From: Streptomyces griseoloalbus
GTDB taxonomy: Bacteria > Actinomycetota > Actinomycetes > Streptomycetales > Streptomycetaceae
Assembly (NCBI GenBank): GCA_014650015.1
Contig: BMUD01000004.1
Span: 336,351-400,350, forward strand
Length of the DNA: 64,000 nt
Direction of reading: 5' to 3'
Shown piece by piece: positions 33,500-42,009 of the stretch. The position numbers were made by a program, and so were the translations under genes. Under the pieces are notes generated by a model. The model was given only the letters and a program-made list of their open reading frames with translations, searched no databases and was not told the origin of the DNA. Each line of letters starts with the position of its first letter. The stretch's first letter is position 1.

Positions 33500-34839
33500 A
33501 CCGCCTGCTCCTTCTTCTCCGTGTCCCCGTCGGCGGCCCAGAAGGTGCCGTCGGGATAGGTGTAGCGCGCCAGGGACTCCGGCCGCATGGCGGCGGAGAA
33601 GCCCGGCGCGAGGGGTGCCGTGTAGTGGCCCTCCCGGATCACCACCGGGTCGAGGAAGTGGTCGTGCAGATGGTCGACGTACTCGATGACCCGGTCCTCG
33701 GTGGTGGTGGAGAGCGCCACGAAGTCGAACATCGACAGGTGCTGGACGAGTTCGCACAGACCGACCCCGCCGGCGTGCGGGCACACCGGAACGCCGAACT
33801 TGGCGGCCAGCAGCAGAATGGCCAGGTTTTCGGGGACGCCGCCGACGCGGGCCGCGTCGATCTGGACGATGTCGAGGGCGCCGGCCTGGAGGAGCTGTTT
33901 GAAGACGATCCTGTTCTGTACGTGTTCGCCGGTGGCGACCTTGACCGGGGCGACGGCCCGGCGGACGGCCGCGTGGCCGAGGATGTCGTCGGGGCTGGTG
34001 GGTTCCTCGATCCAGTACGGATCGAACTCGGCGAGCGCCTTGGTCCAGCGGATCGCCTCGTCCACGTCCCAGCGCTGGTTGGCGTCGATCGCCACGCGCA
34101 CGTCCGGTCCGACGGCGGCGCGGGCGACCCGGCAGCGCCGGATGTCGTCGTCGAGGTCGGCGCCGACCTTGAGCTTGATCTGCCGGAAGCCGTCGGCGAC
34201 CGCGCGGGCGGCGAGCCGGGTCAGTTTCTCGTCGTCGTAGCCGAGCCAGCCGGGCGAGGTGGTGTACGCCGGGTAGCCGCGCTCCAGCAGCAGGGCGGTG
34301 CGCCGCTCGGCGCCTTCCCGGCCGCGGCGCAGCAGGGTCAGGGCCTCCTCGGGGGTGAGGGCGTCGGTGAGGTAGCGGAAGTCGATCTGCCGCACCAGCC
34401 AGGCGGGGTCGGCCTCGGCGAGCAGCCGCCACAGCGGCTTGTCCGCGCGCTTGGCGGCCAGGTCCCAGACGGCGTTGACGACGGCCCCGATCGCCATGTG
34501 CATCACGCCCTTCTCGGGTCCGAGCCAGCGCAGCTGGCTGTCGCCGATCAGGTCCCGGTTCAAGGCGGAGGGGTCGGCGCACAGCGCGTCGGCGGACCGT
34601 CCGACCAGGTGACCGCGGAGCGCCTCGATCGCGGCGACCTGGACGTCGTTGCCCCGCCCGATGGTGAACGCGAAGCCGTGCCCCTCGTGTCCGTCGGCGG
34701 CGTCGGTGCGCAGGACGACATAGGCCGCCGAGTAGTCGGGGTCGGGATTCATCGCGTCCGAGCCGTCGAGTTCGCGCGAGGTCGGGAACCGGACGTCGTA
34801 CGTGTCGACGGCCGTGATGCGGACGGGTTTCGGGGGCAC
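33496..34839 (-). CDS. L-fuconate dehydratase, enolase superfamily
   Basis: A 447-residue Mg-dependent dehydratase. The N-terminal capping domain ([40 protein letters not shown]) is the characteristic start of L-fuconate dehydratases. The barrel shows [12 protein letters not shown] with the KxK catalytic lysines, then metal ligands in [10 protein letters not shown] and [10 protein letters not shown], and the later [11 protein letters not shown], and [20 protein letters not shown] with the His base. It converts L-fuconate to 2-keto-3-deoxy-L-fuconate. It is the first gene of the five-gene operon, with the FadR-type operator about 250 bases upstream. Confidence 0.94.
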   Translation of the reverse strand: MPPKPVRITAVDTYDVRFPTSRELDGSDAMNPDPDYSAAYVVLRTDAADGHEGHGFAFTIGRGNDVQVAAIEALRGHLVGRSADALCADPSALNRDLIGDSQLRWLGPEKGVMHMAIGAVVNAVWDLAAKRADKPLWRLLAEADPAWLVRQIDFRYLTDALTPEEALTLLRRGREGAERRTALLLERGYPAYTTSPGWLGYDDEKLTRLAARAVADGFRQIKLKVGADLDDDIRRCRVARAAVGPDVRVAIDANQRWDVDEAIRWTKALAEFDPYWIEEPTSPDDILGHAAVRRAVAPVKVATGEHVQNRIVFKQLLQAGALDIVQIDAARVGGVPENLAILLLAAKFGVPVCPHAGGVGLCELVQHLSMFDFVALSTTTEDRVIEYVDHLHDHFLDPVVIREGHYTAPLAPGFSAAMRPESLARYTYPDGTFWAADGDTEKKEQAV

Positions 34840-35081
34840 GGAGGGCCTTTCGGTGGGTGACGGGGACGAACGCGGCGTCTCGGTCCCGGGCGCGGCCCGT
34901 GGTGACGCGGGCGATCACGAGCGGGGCGACGACCGGGCCCGCCACACGCTGGTCGAGCTGCGTTTCGTGCCGGGCACAGGGCGGCTCCTGGTGTGGGATG
35001 CGAGCAGACGACGGCATATTTATCAGACCTCTTGGCGGACGGAACACCCTCCGGACGCGGTTTTCCCCGCTTTTTCTCCGG

Positions 35082-35096
35082 AGTGGTCGGACCACT
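35082..35096. promoter_or_regulatory. FadR/GntR-type operator
   Basis: AGTGGTCGGACCACT is a dyad with only its centre base unpaired, matching the TGGTC-N-GACCA core bound by FadR-subfamily GntR regulators. It lies 44 bases before the regulator start at 35140 and 243 bases before the divergent fucose operon. It is a natural site for autoregulation and for operon repression. Confidence 0.7.
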
Positions 35097-35139
35097 TCCG
35101 TCGTTAGACTGCGGCGCACCGCATGAGTGGAGGAGTGGC

Positions 35140-35841
35140 GTGGAGGAGACGGCCCCGCAGAAGGGCACGGTGACGCAGCGCGCCATCGAGCGGATCACGG
35201 CGATGATCCGCGAGGGCGAACTGGAGCCCGGCGAGCGGCTGCCCACCGAACGGGATCTCGCCGTCCGGCTCGGCATCTCCCGCAGTTCGATGCGGGAGGC
35301 GATCCGCGCGCTCACGGTGCTGGGCGTGCTGGAGGCCCGGCACGGTTCGGGCATCTACGTCACCCGGCTGGAGGCCGGGGACCTGCTGGAGACGTTCGGG
35401 GTGGTGGCCGATCTGTCCCGGGGACAGCGGCTGGTCGAGCTGCTGGAGGTGCGCCGCGTCCTGGAGTCGACGGCGACCGCGCTGGCCGCCGCGCGGATCA
35501 CACCGGACGGGCTGGCGAAGGTCGAGAAGCATCTGGCGGCGATGGACGCCACCGACGATCCGGAGGAGATCCTCGCCCACGACCTCGCCTTCCACCGGGA
35601 GATCGCGGCCGCCGCCGACAACGAGACGATGGCCGCGATCCTGGAGGGCCTGTCCTCGCGCACCTTCCGGGCCCGGGTCTGGCGCGGCTATCAGGAGGAG
35701 GGCGCCTTCGCCCGCACCCGGTGCGAGCACGCCGCGATCCACCGCGCCCTGGCCGCCCGCGACCCGGAGGCGGCGCGGGCGGCGGCGGCCACGCACGTGG
35801 GCGCGGTGGAGGAGTGGCTGCGCAGCCGGCTGAGGGGCTGA
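35140..35841 (+). CDS. FadR-subfamily (FCD) GntR regulator of the fucose operon
   Basis: A 233-residue regulator. The winged helix spans residues about 10-75 (TQRAIERITAMIREGELEPG, ERLPTERDLAVRLGISRSSM, REAIRALTVLGVLEARHGSG). The FCD effector domain follows, with the metal-site residues expected in DLAFHREIAAAADN and HAAIHRALAARD. GTG 35140 has GGAGGAGTGGC ahead of it. It is divergent from the fucose operon, with a TGGTC-N-GACCA dyad between. A sugar acid such as L-fuconate or 2-keto-3-deoxy-fuconate is the likely inducer, by analogy. It ends five bases from the convergent alpha-mannosidase gene. Confidence 0.92.
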   Translation: MEETAPQKGTVTQRAIERITAMIREGELEPGERLPTERDLAVRLGISRSSMREAIRALTVLGVLEARHGSGIYVTRLEAGDLLETFGVVADLSRGQRLVELLEVRRVLESTATALAAARITPDGLAKVEKHLAAMDATDDPEEILAHDLAFHREIAAAADNETMAAILEGLSSRTFRARVWRGYQEEGAFARTRCEHAAIHRALAARDPEAARAAAATHVGAVEEWLRSRLRG

Positions 35842-35846
35842 GGGGG

Positions 35847-38800
35847 TCAGGCGCGCTTCAGCCGCAGCGTCATCAGCTCGAAGGGACGCAGCCGTACGGT
35901 GATCCGGTCGCCGTCGAGCGGAGGCGCCTCCGTGTCCGCCAGCGGGCGTTCCAGCAGGTCGGTCACCTCGATGCCGGTGGCCGCGAACCCGGTGGTGAGG
36001 GTGGCGCGGGCGCGGGCACCGTGTGCCTCGTGGAAGCGGACGACGATGTCACCGCTGCCGTCGTCGGCCAGCTTGACCGCCGAGACGACGACCGCGTCCC
36101 GGTCGGCCGTCACCAGCGGGGCGACCTCGCCCGCCCCGGTGAGGTGCCGCTCGGGCAGGTTGATCCGCCAGCCCTCGCGCACCGCGTCGCCGATCGACGA
36201 GCCCGGCACCAGCGCGTGCCGGAAGCGGTGCACGCCCTGGTCGGTCTCGGGATCGGGGAAGCGCGGGGCGCGCAGCAAGGAGACCCGGACGGTCGTGGTC
36301 GTGCCGCCGTCGCCGTCCTCCCGGACCGTGCGCGTCACGTCGTGGCCGTACGTCGAGTCGTTGACGACCGCCACGCCCCAGTCCGGCTCCTGGAGGTGGA
36401 CGAAACGGTGGTTGCACGCCTCGAACTTGGCCGCCTCCCACGAGGTGTTGGTGTGCGTGGGCCGGAAGAAGTGCCCGAACTGCGTCTCGGACGCGTACCG
36501 TTCGGCGTGCAGGTCGAGCGGGAAGGCGAGCTTGAGGAACTTCTCCGTCTCGTGCCAGTCGACCTCGGTGTCCACCACGAGCCGCCGCTCCCCCGGCGGC
36601 AGCGACAGCACCTGGGTGACCCGGGAGCTCCCGAAGGAACGGACGATCCGCACCGAGGCGCCGTCCTCGCCCTCGACGACCTCCTCCGCGTCGGTCAGAT
36701 CGGTGACCGTGTTGCGGTAGAACTCGTCGACGTCCCAGGCGTCCCACATGTTCGGCAGGTCCGGGTGGAGCTGGAGGAGGTTGCCTGCCCGGCCGGGGGC
36801 GATGGTCTCGCGGTCGGCCTCGATGTCCTGGGCGGAGACCACCAGACCCCGGGCGTCGATCTCGACCCGGAGCAGGCCGTTGTCCAGGATGTGCCCGCCG
36901 CCGGGGCGCGCGCCGAGCGTCGTGCGGCCCTCGACGGCCGCCGTCCGGGCGCCGCCCGCCGGGACGCCCGCGCGGGGGTGCGGTGCGGCGTTGAAGACCA
37001 GCGGAACCGTCCCCTCGCCGGCCAGGGCGCGCTGCGCGGAGTCGATGATGCCGTTCAGTTCCCCGGCGATCCGCGCGTAGGTGGCGCGGGCCTCGCGGTG
37101 CACCCAGGCGATGGAGGAGCCGGGCAGGATGTCGTGGAACTGGTGCAGCAGCACCGTCTTCCAGATCCGGTCCAGCTCCTCGTAGGGGTAGGGGAATCCG
37201 GTCCGCACGGCCGCCGTGGCCGCCCACAGCTCGGCCTCGCGCAGCAGGTGCTCGCTGCGCCGGTTGCCCTGCTTGGTGCCGGCCTGGCTGGTGAGGGTGG
37301 CCCGGTGCAGTTCGAGGTAGAGCTCCCCGACCCACACGGGCGGTTCGGGGTACTCGGCCTCGGCCTTCGCGAAGAACGCGGACGGTGTCTCCCAGGTCAC
37401 CGTCGCCGAGCCCTCCAGGTCCCGCAGCCGGGCCGCCTTGGCGACCATCTCACGGGTGGTGCCGCCGCCTCCGTCGCCCCACCCGGTGGGCGCGAGGGAG
37501 TGGCGGGCCACGCCCTTGTCCTTGAAGGTGCGGACCGCGTGGGCGATCTCGGCGCCCCGCATGGAGCAGTTGTAGGTGTCGACGGGCGGGAAGTGGGTGA
37601 AGATCCGGGTGCCGTCGACGCCCTCCCAGCGGAAGGTGTGGTGCGGGAAGCTGTTCGTGCGCGACCAGGAGATCTTCTGCGTCAGCAGGTACTTGGAGCC
37701 CGCCGCCTTGATGATCTGGGGCAGGCCGGCGGCGAAGCCGAAGGTGTCCGGCAGCCACGCCTCGTCGTTCTCGATGCCGAACTCGTCCAGGAAGAACCGC
37801 TTGCCGTGCACGAACTGCCGGGCCATCGCCTCCGCACCCGGCATGTTGGTGTCCGACTCCACCCACATGCCGCCGGCCGGCACGAACCGCCCGTCGGCCA
37901 CCGCCTTCTTCACCCGCGCCCACACCTCGGGCCGGTGCTCCTTCACCCACGCCCACTGCTGGGCCTGCGACATGGCGAAGACGAACTCGGGTTCGTCGTC
38001 GAGCAGGGCGGTCATGTTGGCCGTCGTACGGGCGACCTTGCGGACGGTCTCGCGCAGCGGCCACAGCCACGCCGAGTCGATGTGCGCGTGTCCGACGGCG
38101 CTGATGCGGTGCGCGGAGGGCGCGGCGGGCGCGGCGAGGACATCGGTGAGACAGGAACGGGCCTGTTCGGCCGTGCCGGCCACGTCCTGGAGGTCGACGG
38201 CGTCCAGGGCCCGGTCCACCGCGCGAAGGATCTCCCAGCGGCGGGGCGAGTCCACCGGCAGCTCGGCCATCAGCTCGCCGAGCACGTCCAGGTCGACGAC
38301 CAGCTGCCACACGGTCTCGTCGAACACGGCGAGGTCCATGCGGGCGAGCGTGTACAGCGGTGCGCTGCCCACGGTCTCCTTGTCACCGAGCGGGGTGGGC
38401 AGGAAGGGGTGGTAGCCCATGATGACGGGGTTGGAGGCGGCCTCGACGTGCAGGCGCACCTCCTCCCCGCCCTCGACGGGCGCACCGACCCGCACCCACT
38501 GGTTGCGCGGGTTGAGGCCCTTCACGGGGGTGCCGTCCGGCCGGTAGACCAGGCCCTCGCACTGGAAGCCGGGCATGTTCTCGTCGAAGCCGAGGTCGAG
38601 GACCGCCTCCACGGTCCTTCCGGCCCACGCCTCGGGGACGGTCCCGGTGACCCGGAACCAGCTGGTGCCCCAGGGCGCGCCCCAGCGGGCACCCACCTCG
38701 ACGGGCTCGGGCTCGGCCGCGAGGCCCTCGGCGACGGGGACGGGTTCTCCAGGCGCGTGCCACACCGCGACCTCGAGCGGTACGGACTCGGGGTACACGG

Positions 38801-38867
38801 CGGGACGGATGCGCTCATCGAGGACGCGCTTGAGGCGGGCTTCGACCAGAGTGCGGTCGTCGTGCAT
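35847..38867 (-). CDS. GH38 alpha-mannosidase
   Basis: A 1006-residue retaining glycosidase without a signal peptide, so probably cytoplasmic. The catalytic domain shows AVGHAHIDSAWLWPLRETVR (zinc-binding His-x-Asp), VPAGGMWVESDTNMPGAEAM with the nucleophile Asp, and LPDTFGFAAGLPQI. The N-terminal beta domain and long C-terminal beta domains (MRIRR-free start, end in LRPFELMTLRLKRA) give the usual GH38 length. It would trim alpha-mannosyl groups from imported oligosaccharides or recycle cell mannans. It points the same way as the fucose operon but is separated from it by the divergent regulator gene, so it is not part of that transcript. Co-use of fucose- and mannose-bearing glycans is inference. 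Confidence 0.94.
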   Translation of the reverse strand: MHDDRTLVEARLKRVLDERIRPAVYPESVPLEVAVWHAPGEPVPVAEGLAAEPEPVEVGARWGAPWGTSWFRVTGTVPEAWAGRTVEAVLDLGFDENMPGFQCEGLVYRPDGTPVKGLNPRNQWVRVGAPVEGGEEVRLHVEAASNPVIMGYHPFLPTPLGDKETVGSAPLYTLARMDLAVFDETVWQLVVDLDVLGELMAELPVDSPRRWEILRAVDRALDAVDLQDVAGTAEQARSCLTDVLAAPAAPSAHRISAVGHAHIDSAWLWPLRETVRKVARTTANMTALLDDEPEFVFAMSQAQQWAWVKEHRPEVWARVKKAVADGRFVPAGGMWVESDTNMPGAEAMARQFVHGKRFFLDEFGIENDEAWLPDTFGFAAGLPQIIKAAGSKYLLTQKISWSRTNSFPHHTFRWEGVDGTRIFTHFPPVDTYNCSMRGAEIAHAVRTFKDKGVARHSLAPTGWGDGGGGTTREMVAKAARLRDLEGSATVTWETPSAFFAKAEAEYPEPPVWVGELYLELHRATLTSQAGTKQGNRRSEHLLREAELWAATAAVRTGFPYPYEELDRIWKTVLLHQFHDILPGSSIAWVHREARATYARIAGELNGIIDSAQRALAGEGTVPLVFNAAPHPRAGVPAGGARTAAVEGRTTLGARPGGGHILDNGLLRVEIDARGLVVSAQDIEADRETIAPGRAGNLLQLHPDLPNMWDAWDVDEFYRNTVTDLTDAEEVVEGEDGASVRIVRSFGSSRVTQVLSLPPGERRLVVDTEVDWHETEKFLKLAFPLDLHAERYASETQFGHFFRPTHTNTSWEAAKFEACNHRFVHLQEPDWGVAVVNDSTYGHDVTRTVREDGDGGTTTTVRVSLLRAPRFPDPETDQGVHRFRHALVPGSSIGDAVREGWRINLPERHLTGAGEVAPLVTADRDAVVVSAVKLADDGSGDIVVRFHEAHGARARATLTTGFAATGIEVTDLLERPLADTEAPPLDGDRITVRLRPFELMTLRLKRA

Positions 38868-38950
38868 GCGGGGCGCTCCATGGTTGAGGGCGGGTGGTCA
38901 CCAGGGGTACAACTCCCCCGGCGCGAACCCGTTCGAACCGGACCCGCCGC

Positions 38951-39382
38951 TCAGTCGGCGGTGCTGTGCCCGTCCGAGGCGTTGGCCTGCGCCTGGGCCT
39001 GGACCGCGATGCGGCGCTTGGCATCGTCCCAGTCGATCGGCAGCCTGTCGACGGGCACCTCCCAGAACGTGAACGTCGAGTCGCGCATCGTCTCGCGCAC
39101 GCCGGTCATGACGCTCTTGTGCGGGTCGGTCCGGGCGTAGGCGTACAGCGCCTCCCGGCTCTCCCACGCGGACAGCGTGTAGAAGACCTTGCCGAACGGC
39201 CTGGCCTCCAAGGAGGCGCCGAGCGCTCCGGGCGCCTTGCGGACCTGGCCCCAGGCGGCGAGGGACTTCCAGAAGAAGCGGGGGACGTCCTTCAGTGACC
39301 GCACCTCGAAGCGGGAGGCCATGACGAAGGCTTGGGTGTCGGGCCGGGCCGGATGCGGCGTGACCCAGGGAAGAGTAGGCAC
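38951..39382 (-). CDS. DUF3291/monooxygenase-like protein
   Basis: A 143-residue protein of the dimeric alpha/beta-barrel type. It shows MASRFEVRSLKDVPRFFWKS, FGKVFYTLSAWESREALYAY and STFTFWEVPVDRLPIDW, the pattern of DUF3291 and spheroidene monooxygenase-like proteins. No substrate is known. GTG 39380-39382 is chosen because GTGGAGG lies just upstream; a longer start at 39415 would read through that ribosome site. It is divergent from a MerR-family regulator, with two direct repeats in the shared control region, so it is probably the regulator's target. Confidence 0.72.
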   Translation of the reverse strand: MPTLPWVTPHPARPDTQAFVMASRFEVRSLKDVPRFFWKSLAAWGQVRKAPGALGASLEARPFGKVFYTLSAWESREALYAYARTDPHKSVMTGVRETMRDSTFTFWEVPVDRLPIDWDDAKRRIAVQAQAQANASDGHSTAD

Positions 39383-39408
39383 GATAGTCTCGCCTCCACG
39401 ATTGGTGA

Positions 39409-39443
39409 GTGGCACTATCCAGACTAGACAGTGGAGCTATCCA
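39409..39443. promoter_or_regulatory. Direct repeats upstream of the MerR gene
   Basis: GTGGCACTATCCA (39409-39421) and GTGGAGCTATCCA (39431-39443) differ at two positions and are spaced 22 bp, about two helical turns. The second also forms the dyad TGGA-GCTA-TCCA. They lie in the control region shared by the MerR regulator and the DUF3291-like gene. Confidence 0.5.
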
Positions 39444-39490
39444 ATGCCAGGGGAAAGCCGGAGAAAGCCAGAGGGGAAGCGGGAAGGCAC

Positions 39491-40174
39491 GTGAGGATCT
39501 CGGAACTCAGTCGCCGCAGCGGGGTGCCCAACGCGACGATCAAGTACTACCTGCGCGAGGGCCTGCTGCCGCCCGGCCGGGCCACCGCGGCGACTCAGGC
39601 CGAGTACGACGAGACCCATCTCAGACGGCTGCGGCTGATCCGCGCGCTGACCGGCGTGCGCGGACTGTCCGTCGCTGCGGCCAAGCAGGTCCTGGACGCC
39701 ATGGCCGAGCACCGGGGCGACACGCACGAACTGCTCGGCATCGCCTTCGGCATCCGGCCGGCCGGCACCGGCGCACCGGGCACCGCCGACGACGACCGCA
39801 GCGCCGAGCATCCCGAGGCCGCCGCCCTGGTCGACGCGATGGGCTGGTCGGTCTCCGCGGGCAACCCGGCGCGGCAGATCATCGACCGGACCCTCCAGAC
39901 CCTGCGCTCGCTGGACATCGAGTACGACTGGCAGGCGCTCCTCCCCTACGCCGAGCTCGCGGAGCGGACGGCCCGGCACGATCTCGACCGCATCGAGACG
40001 ATCACGGACCCGCTGGAGAAGGCCGAGCACGCGGTGCTCCTGACCTTCCTGCTGGAACCGGCGCTGATGGCCCTGCGCCGGCTCGCGCAGGAGAACGAGT
40101 CCACGGCACGCCACGGCGGGGACGGACCGGCCTCGACCGCCCGGCCGGCGCCGCCGGAGGGACATGGCCCGTAA
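39491..40174 (+). CDS. MerR-family transcription regulator
   Basis: A 227-residue regulator. The helix-turn-helix and wing read RISELSRRSGVPNATIKYYL and REGLLPPGRATAATQAEYDE, followed by LRRLRLIRALTGVRGLSVAA. The C-terminal 140 residues have no cysteine pattern for metal sensing and no match to drug-binding GyrI domains that I can see. GTG 39491 gives the normal MerR start; GTG 39431 would add 20 residues and overlaps the repeat element, so I prefer the shorter form. It is divergent from the DUF3291-like gene. Confidence 0.88.
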   Translation: MRISELSRRSGVPNATIKYYLREGLLPPGRATAATQAEYDETHLRRLRLIRALTGVRGLSVAAAKQVLDAMAEHRGDTHELLGIAFGIRPAGTGAPGTADDDRSAEHPEAAALVDAMGWSVSAGNPARQIIDRTLQTLRSLDIEYDWQALLPYAELAERTARHDLDRIETITDPLEKAEHAVLLTFLLEPALMALRRLAQENESTARHGGDGPASTARPAPPEGHGP

Positions 40175-40417
40175 CGGCGTTGCCGTGATCGACCGAAAGG
40201 ACCTAGGGTCGGCCGGGTGACTGCCGGGTCGGCCGTAGGCCATTCACGTAAGGCGCTCCCGGCCTCGGTGTGAGGCCCGTGCGGGGCATGCCCCCGCTCG
40301 CGCGAGGCGGCCGGGCCACAGCCCGTGGCCCGCCGCACCTCTCCGCGTCCCCTTTTCCCGTCGCGCGCCGCCGCGCGGCCTCACCCGTGGAAACCGACAC
40401 CGGAGACGAATCCAGCC

Positions 40418-40813
40418 ATGCCCGAAGCACCACACGTCCAGTTGAACCACACCGCCGTCTACGCCAGTGACCGCCGGCTCTCCGCCGAGTTCCTCGCCGG
40501 GATCCTCCACCTGGAGGTCGGCGCGCCGTTCGGTCCGTTCCTGCCGGTCGACCTCGGCAACGGCGTGACCCTCGACTACTACGAGAAGAGGGACGAGCCG
40601 ATCCAGGGGCAGCACTACGCGTTCCTGGTACCCGAGGAGCGGTTCGACGCCATGATCGCGCGCCTGGAGGCGGCCGGGGTCACCTACTACGCCGACCCCG
40701 GCCACACGGAGCCGGGACGGGTCAATGATCTCTTCGGCGGTCGCGGCGCCTACTTCGACGATCCGGACGGCCACAACATGGAGATCATGACCCGGCCCTA
40801 CGTCCGGCCCTGA
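40418..40813 (+). CDS. VOC-family (glyoxalase fold) protein
   Basis: A 131-residue single-domain vicinal-oxygen-chelate protein. It has paired beta-alpha-beta-beta-beta units: LNHTAVYASDRRLSAEFLAG with an early His, QHYAFLVPEERFDAMIARLE, and RGAYFDDPDGHNMEIMTRPY with the C-terminal Glu ligand. Members bind a metal and act as dioxygenases, lyases, isomerases or resistance proteins; this one cannot be placed further. ATG 40418 gives the usual length. It ends 16 bases from the convergent GNAT gene. Confidence 0.85.
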   Translation: MPEAPHVQLNHTAVYASDRRLSAEFLAGILHLEVGAPFGPFLPVDLGNGVTLDYYEKRDEPIQGQHYAFLVPEERFDAMIARLEAAGVTYYADPGHTEPGRVNDLFGGRGAYFDDPDGHNMEIMTRPYVRP

Positions 40814-40828
40814 GGCCGCGCCCCGCCG

Positions 40829-41311
40829 TCACAGCGCCCTGTACATGATGTGCAGTCCGACCAGGCCGTGCCGGGGATGGTCGAAGGCCTCGGGCACCGT
40901 CCCGAGGATCGTGAAGCCGAGTGAAGTCCACAACGCCACGGCGGGGTTGGTCTCGACGACGGCGTTGAACACCATGCCCCGGTAGCCGGCGGCCCGCGCC
41001 TCGGCCACCACGTGCTCGGCGAGGCGGCGGCCCACGCCCCGGCCGGCCCGGTCGGGGTCGACCATGAAGCCGGCGTTGGCGATCCCCGCGGCGGGGCCGC
41101 CGTAGTTGGGCGTGAGATAGGCGGAGGCGACGACGGTGGAGGTGTCGCCCTCGACGACGTACACCTGTTTCGCCGGGTTCATCCACAGGGCCCGGGCGAC
41201 CTCCTCGGAGGTCCCCGGGTCCCAGGCGTAGGTCTCGCCCGCGGAGACGATGCGGTGCCAGAACGGCCAGATGCGCGGCCAGTCGTCGTGGCTCGCTTCC
41301 CTGATCAGCAT
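40829..41311 (-). CDS. GNAT acetyltransferase
   Basis: A 160-residue N-acetyltransferase. The acetyl-CoA site reads DPDRAGRGVGRRLAEHVVAE (the R/Q-x2-G-x-G/A pattern as RAGRGVG), preceded by GIANAGFMVD and followed by NAVVETNPAVALWTSLGFTI. Length and motif order are typical of stand-alone GNATs, such as phosphinothricin- or amine-acetylating types. The acceptor is unknown. The ATG at 41309-41311 is the natural start; the frame continues upstream without family sequence. Confidence 0.88.
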   Translation of the reverse strand: MLIREASHDDWPRIWPFWHRIVSAGETYAWDPGTSEEVARALWMNPAKQVYVVEGDTSTVVASAYLTPNYGGPAAGIANAGFMVDPDRAGRGVGRRLAEHVVAEARAAGYRGMVFNAVVETNPAVALWTSLGFTILGTVPEAFDHPRHGLVGLHIMYRAL

Positions 41312-41366
41312 GAATGCGAGTCTGGCACGTCCGCGGGCGCGGCGATCTCGGAGGGGGCGACGCGTG

Positions 41367-41540
41367 TCAGTCGACGCTGGGCAGGATGTGCGGCTCGGCG
41401 AGGTCGTCCTCGTAGCCCGCGAGGCGGATCGGGGCCGAACGGGCCCACACGTCGAGGCTGCCGAGCTCGCCGGGCCTGCGGGGGGCACGCTCCGGGCGTT
41501 CCTCCGGGCGTTGTTCGCGTTTCGTCTTCTCCGGTGTCAC
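41367..41540 (-). CDS. 57-residue peptide of unknown function
   Basis: GTG 41538-41540 is preceded by an ideal ribosome site (AAGGAG, seven bases before the start), which decides the start although the frame is open further upstream. The product has a charged, Arg/Glu/Pro-rich first half (EKTKREQRPEERPERAPRRP) and a distinct second half, GELGSLDVWARSAPIRLAGY followed by EDDLAEPHILPSVD. The split resembles a leader-core peptide or a small protein-binding tag. I do not recognise a family and see no modifying enzyme next to it. It follows the GNAT gene's start by about 55 bases on the same strand. Confidence 0.6.
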   Translation of the reverse strand: MTPEKTKREQRPEERPERAPRRPGELGSLDVWARSAPIRLAGYEDDLAEPHILPSVD

Positions 41541-42009
41541 CGCGCACTCCTTATGTGTCGGTCCCCTCGGGACGCGCCGCGCCGGCCCTGCGCCTGGCGT
41601 CTGACGTCCGCTCGGGTCAAGTCGAAAGCCGTTCGGACGCGGTGGCGCCGGTAACTCGAGGGAGAGCAGGCCGTTGTGAACCGGCTGGTCCCATGACGGA
41701 CCGTGGGTGCGGGTTGGACCCTTTCTGCTGTCCGTCCGCATCAGAGTAACCAAATGAGCGGCCCCCCGCTCGATGGGGCTCGAAACCGTCGGTAACAATC
41801 ACGCGACAGAGGGCGCTCAATCAACCTCAATATGCTCCTATTTGGTCATTCGTGCGACGTCCTGGAGTCACTCATTCGGAGTACCCGGGCGTCGACGCCT
41901 TCGACAAGGCCGTGTGGTCATGGCGCAGTTCAAGTCCCGTTGGCCGACACGCAAGGTCGACATGATCTGCTGCCGCACGGCAACGGCCTACTCCCGGGAG
42001 GACCGGCGC
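41541..42009. other. Intergenic region, no gene supported
   Basis: This 469-base gap includes a clearly AT-richer patch (about 41740-41880) that probably holds the promoters of the divergent peptide and HD-like genes. Short frames on either strand lack ribosome sites and family sequence. Confidence 0.4.

Noticed and set aside
38920-38945. tRNA suggested by GTTCGAACC-type sequence
   Set aside because: The surrounding sequence cannot form a cloverleaf; similar words near 10760 also fail.
35127-39140. 1337-codon plus-strand open frame over the GH38 mannosidase
   Set aside because: It is a high-GC shadow of two real genes; the mannosidase motifs are on the other strand.
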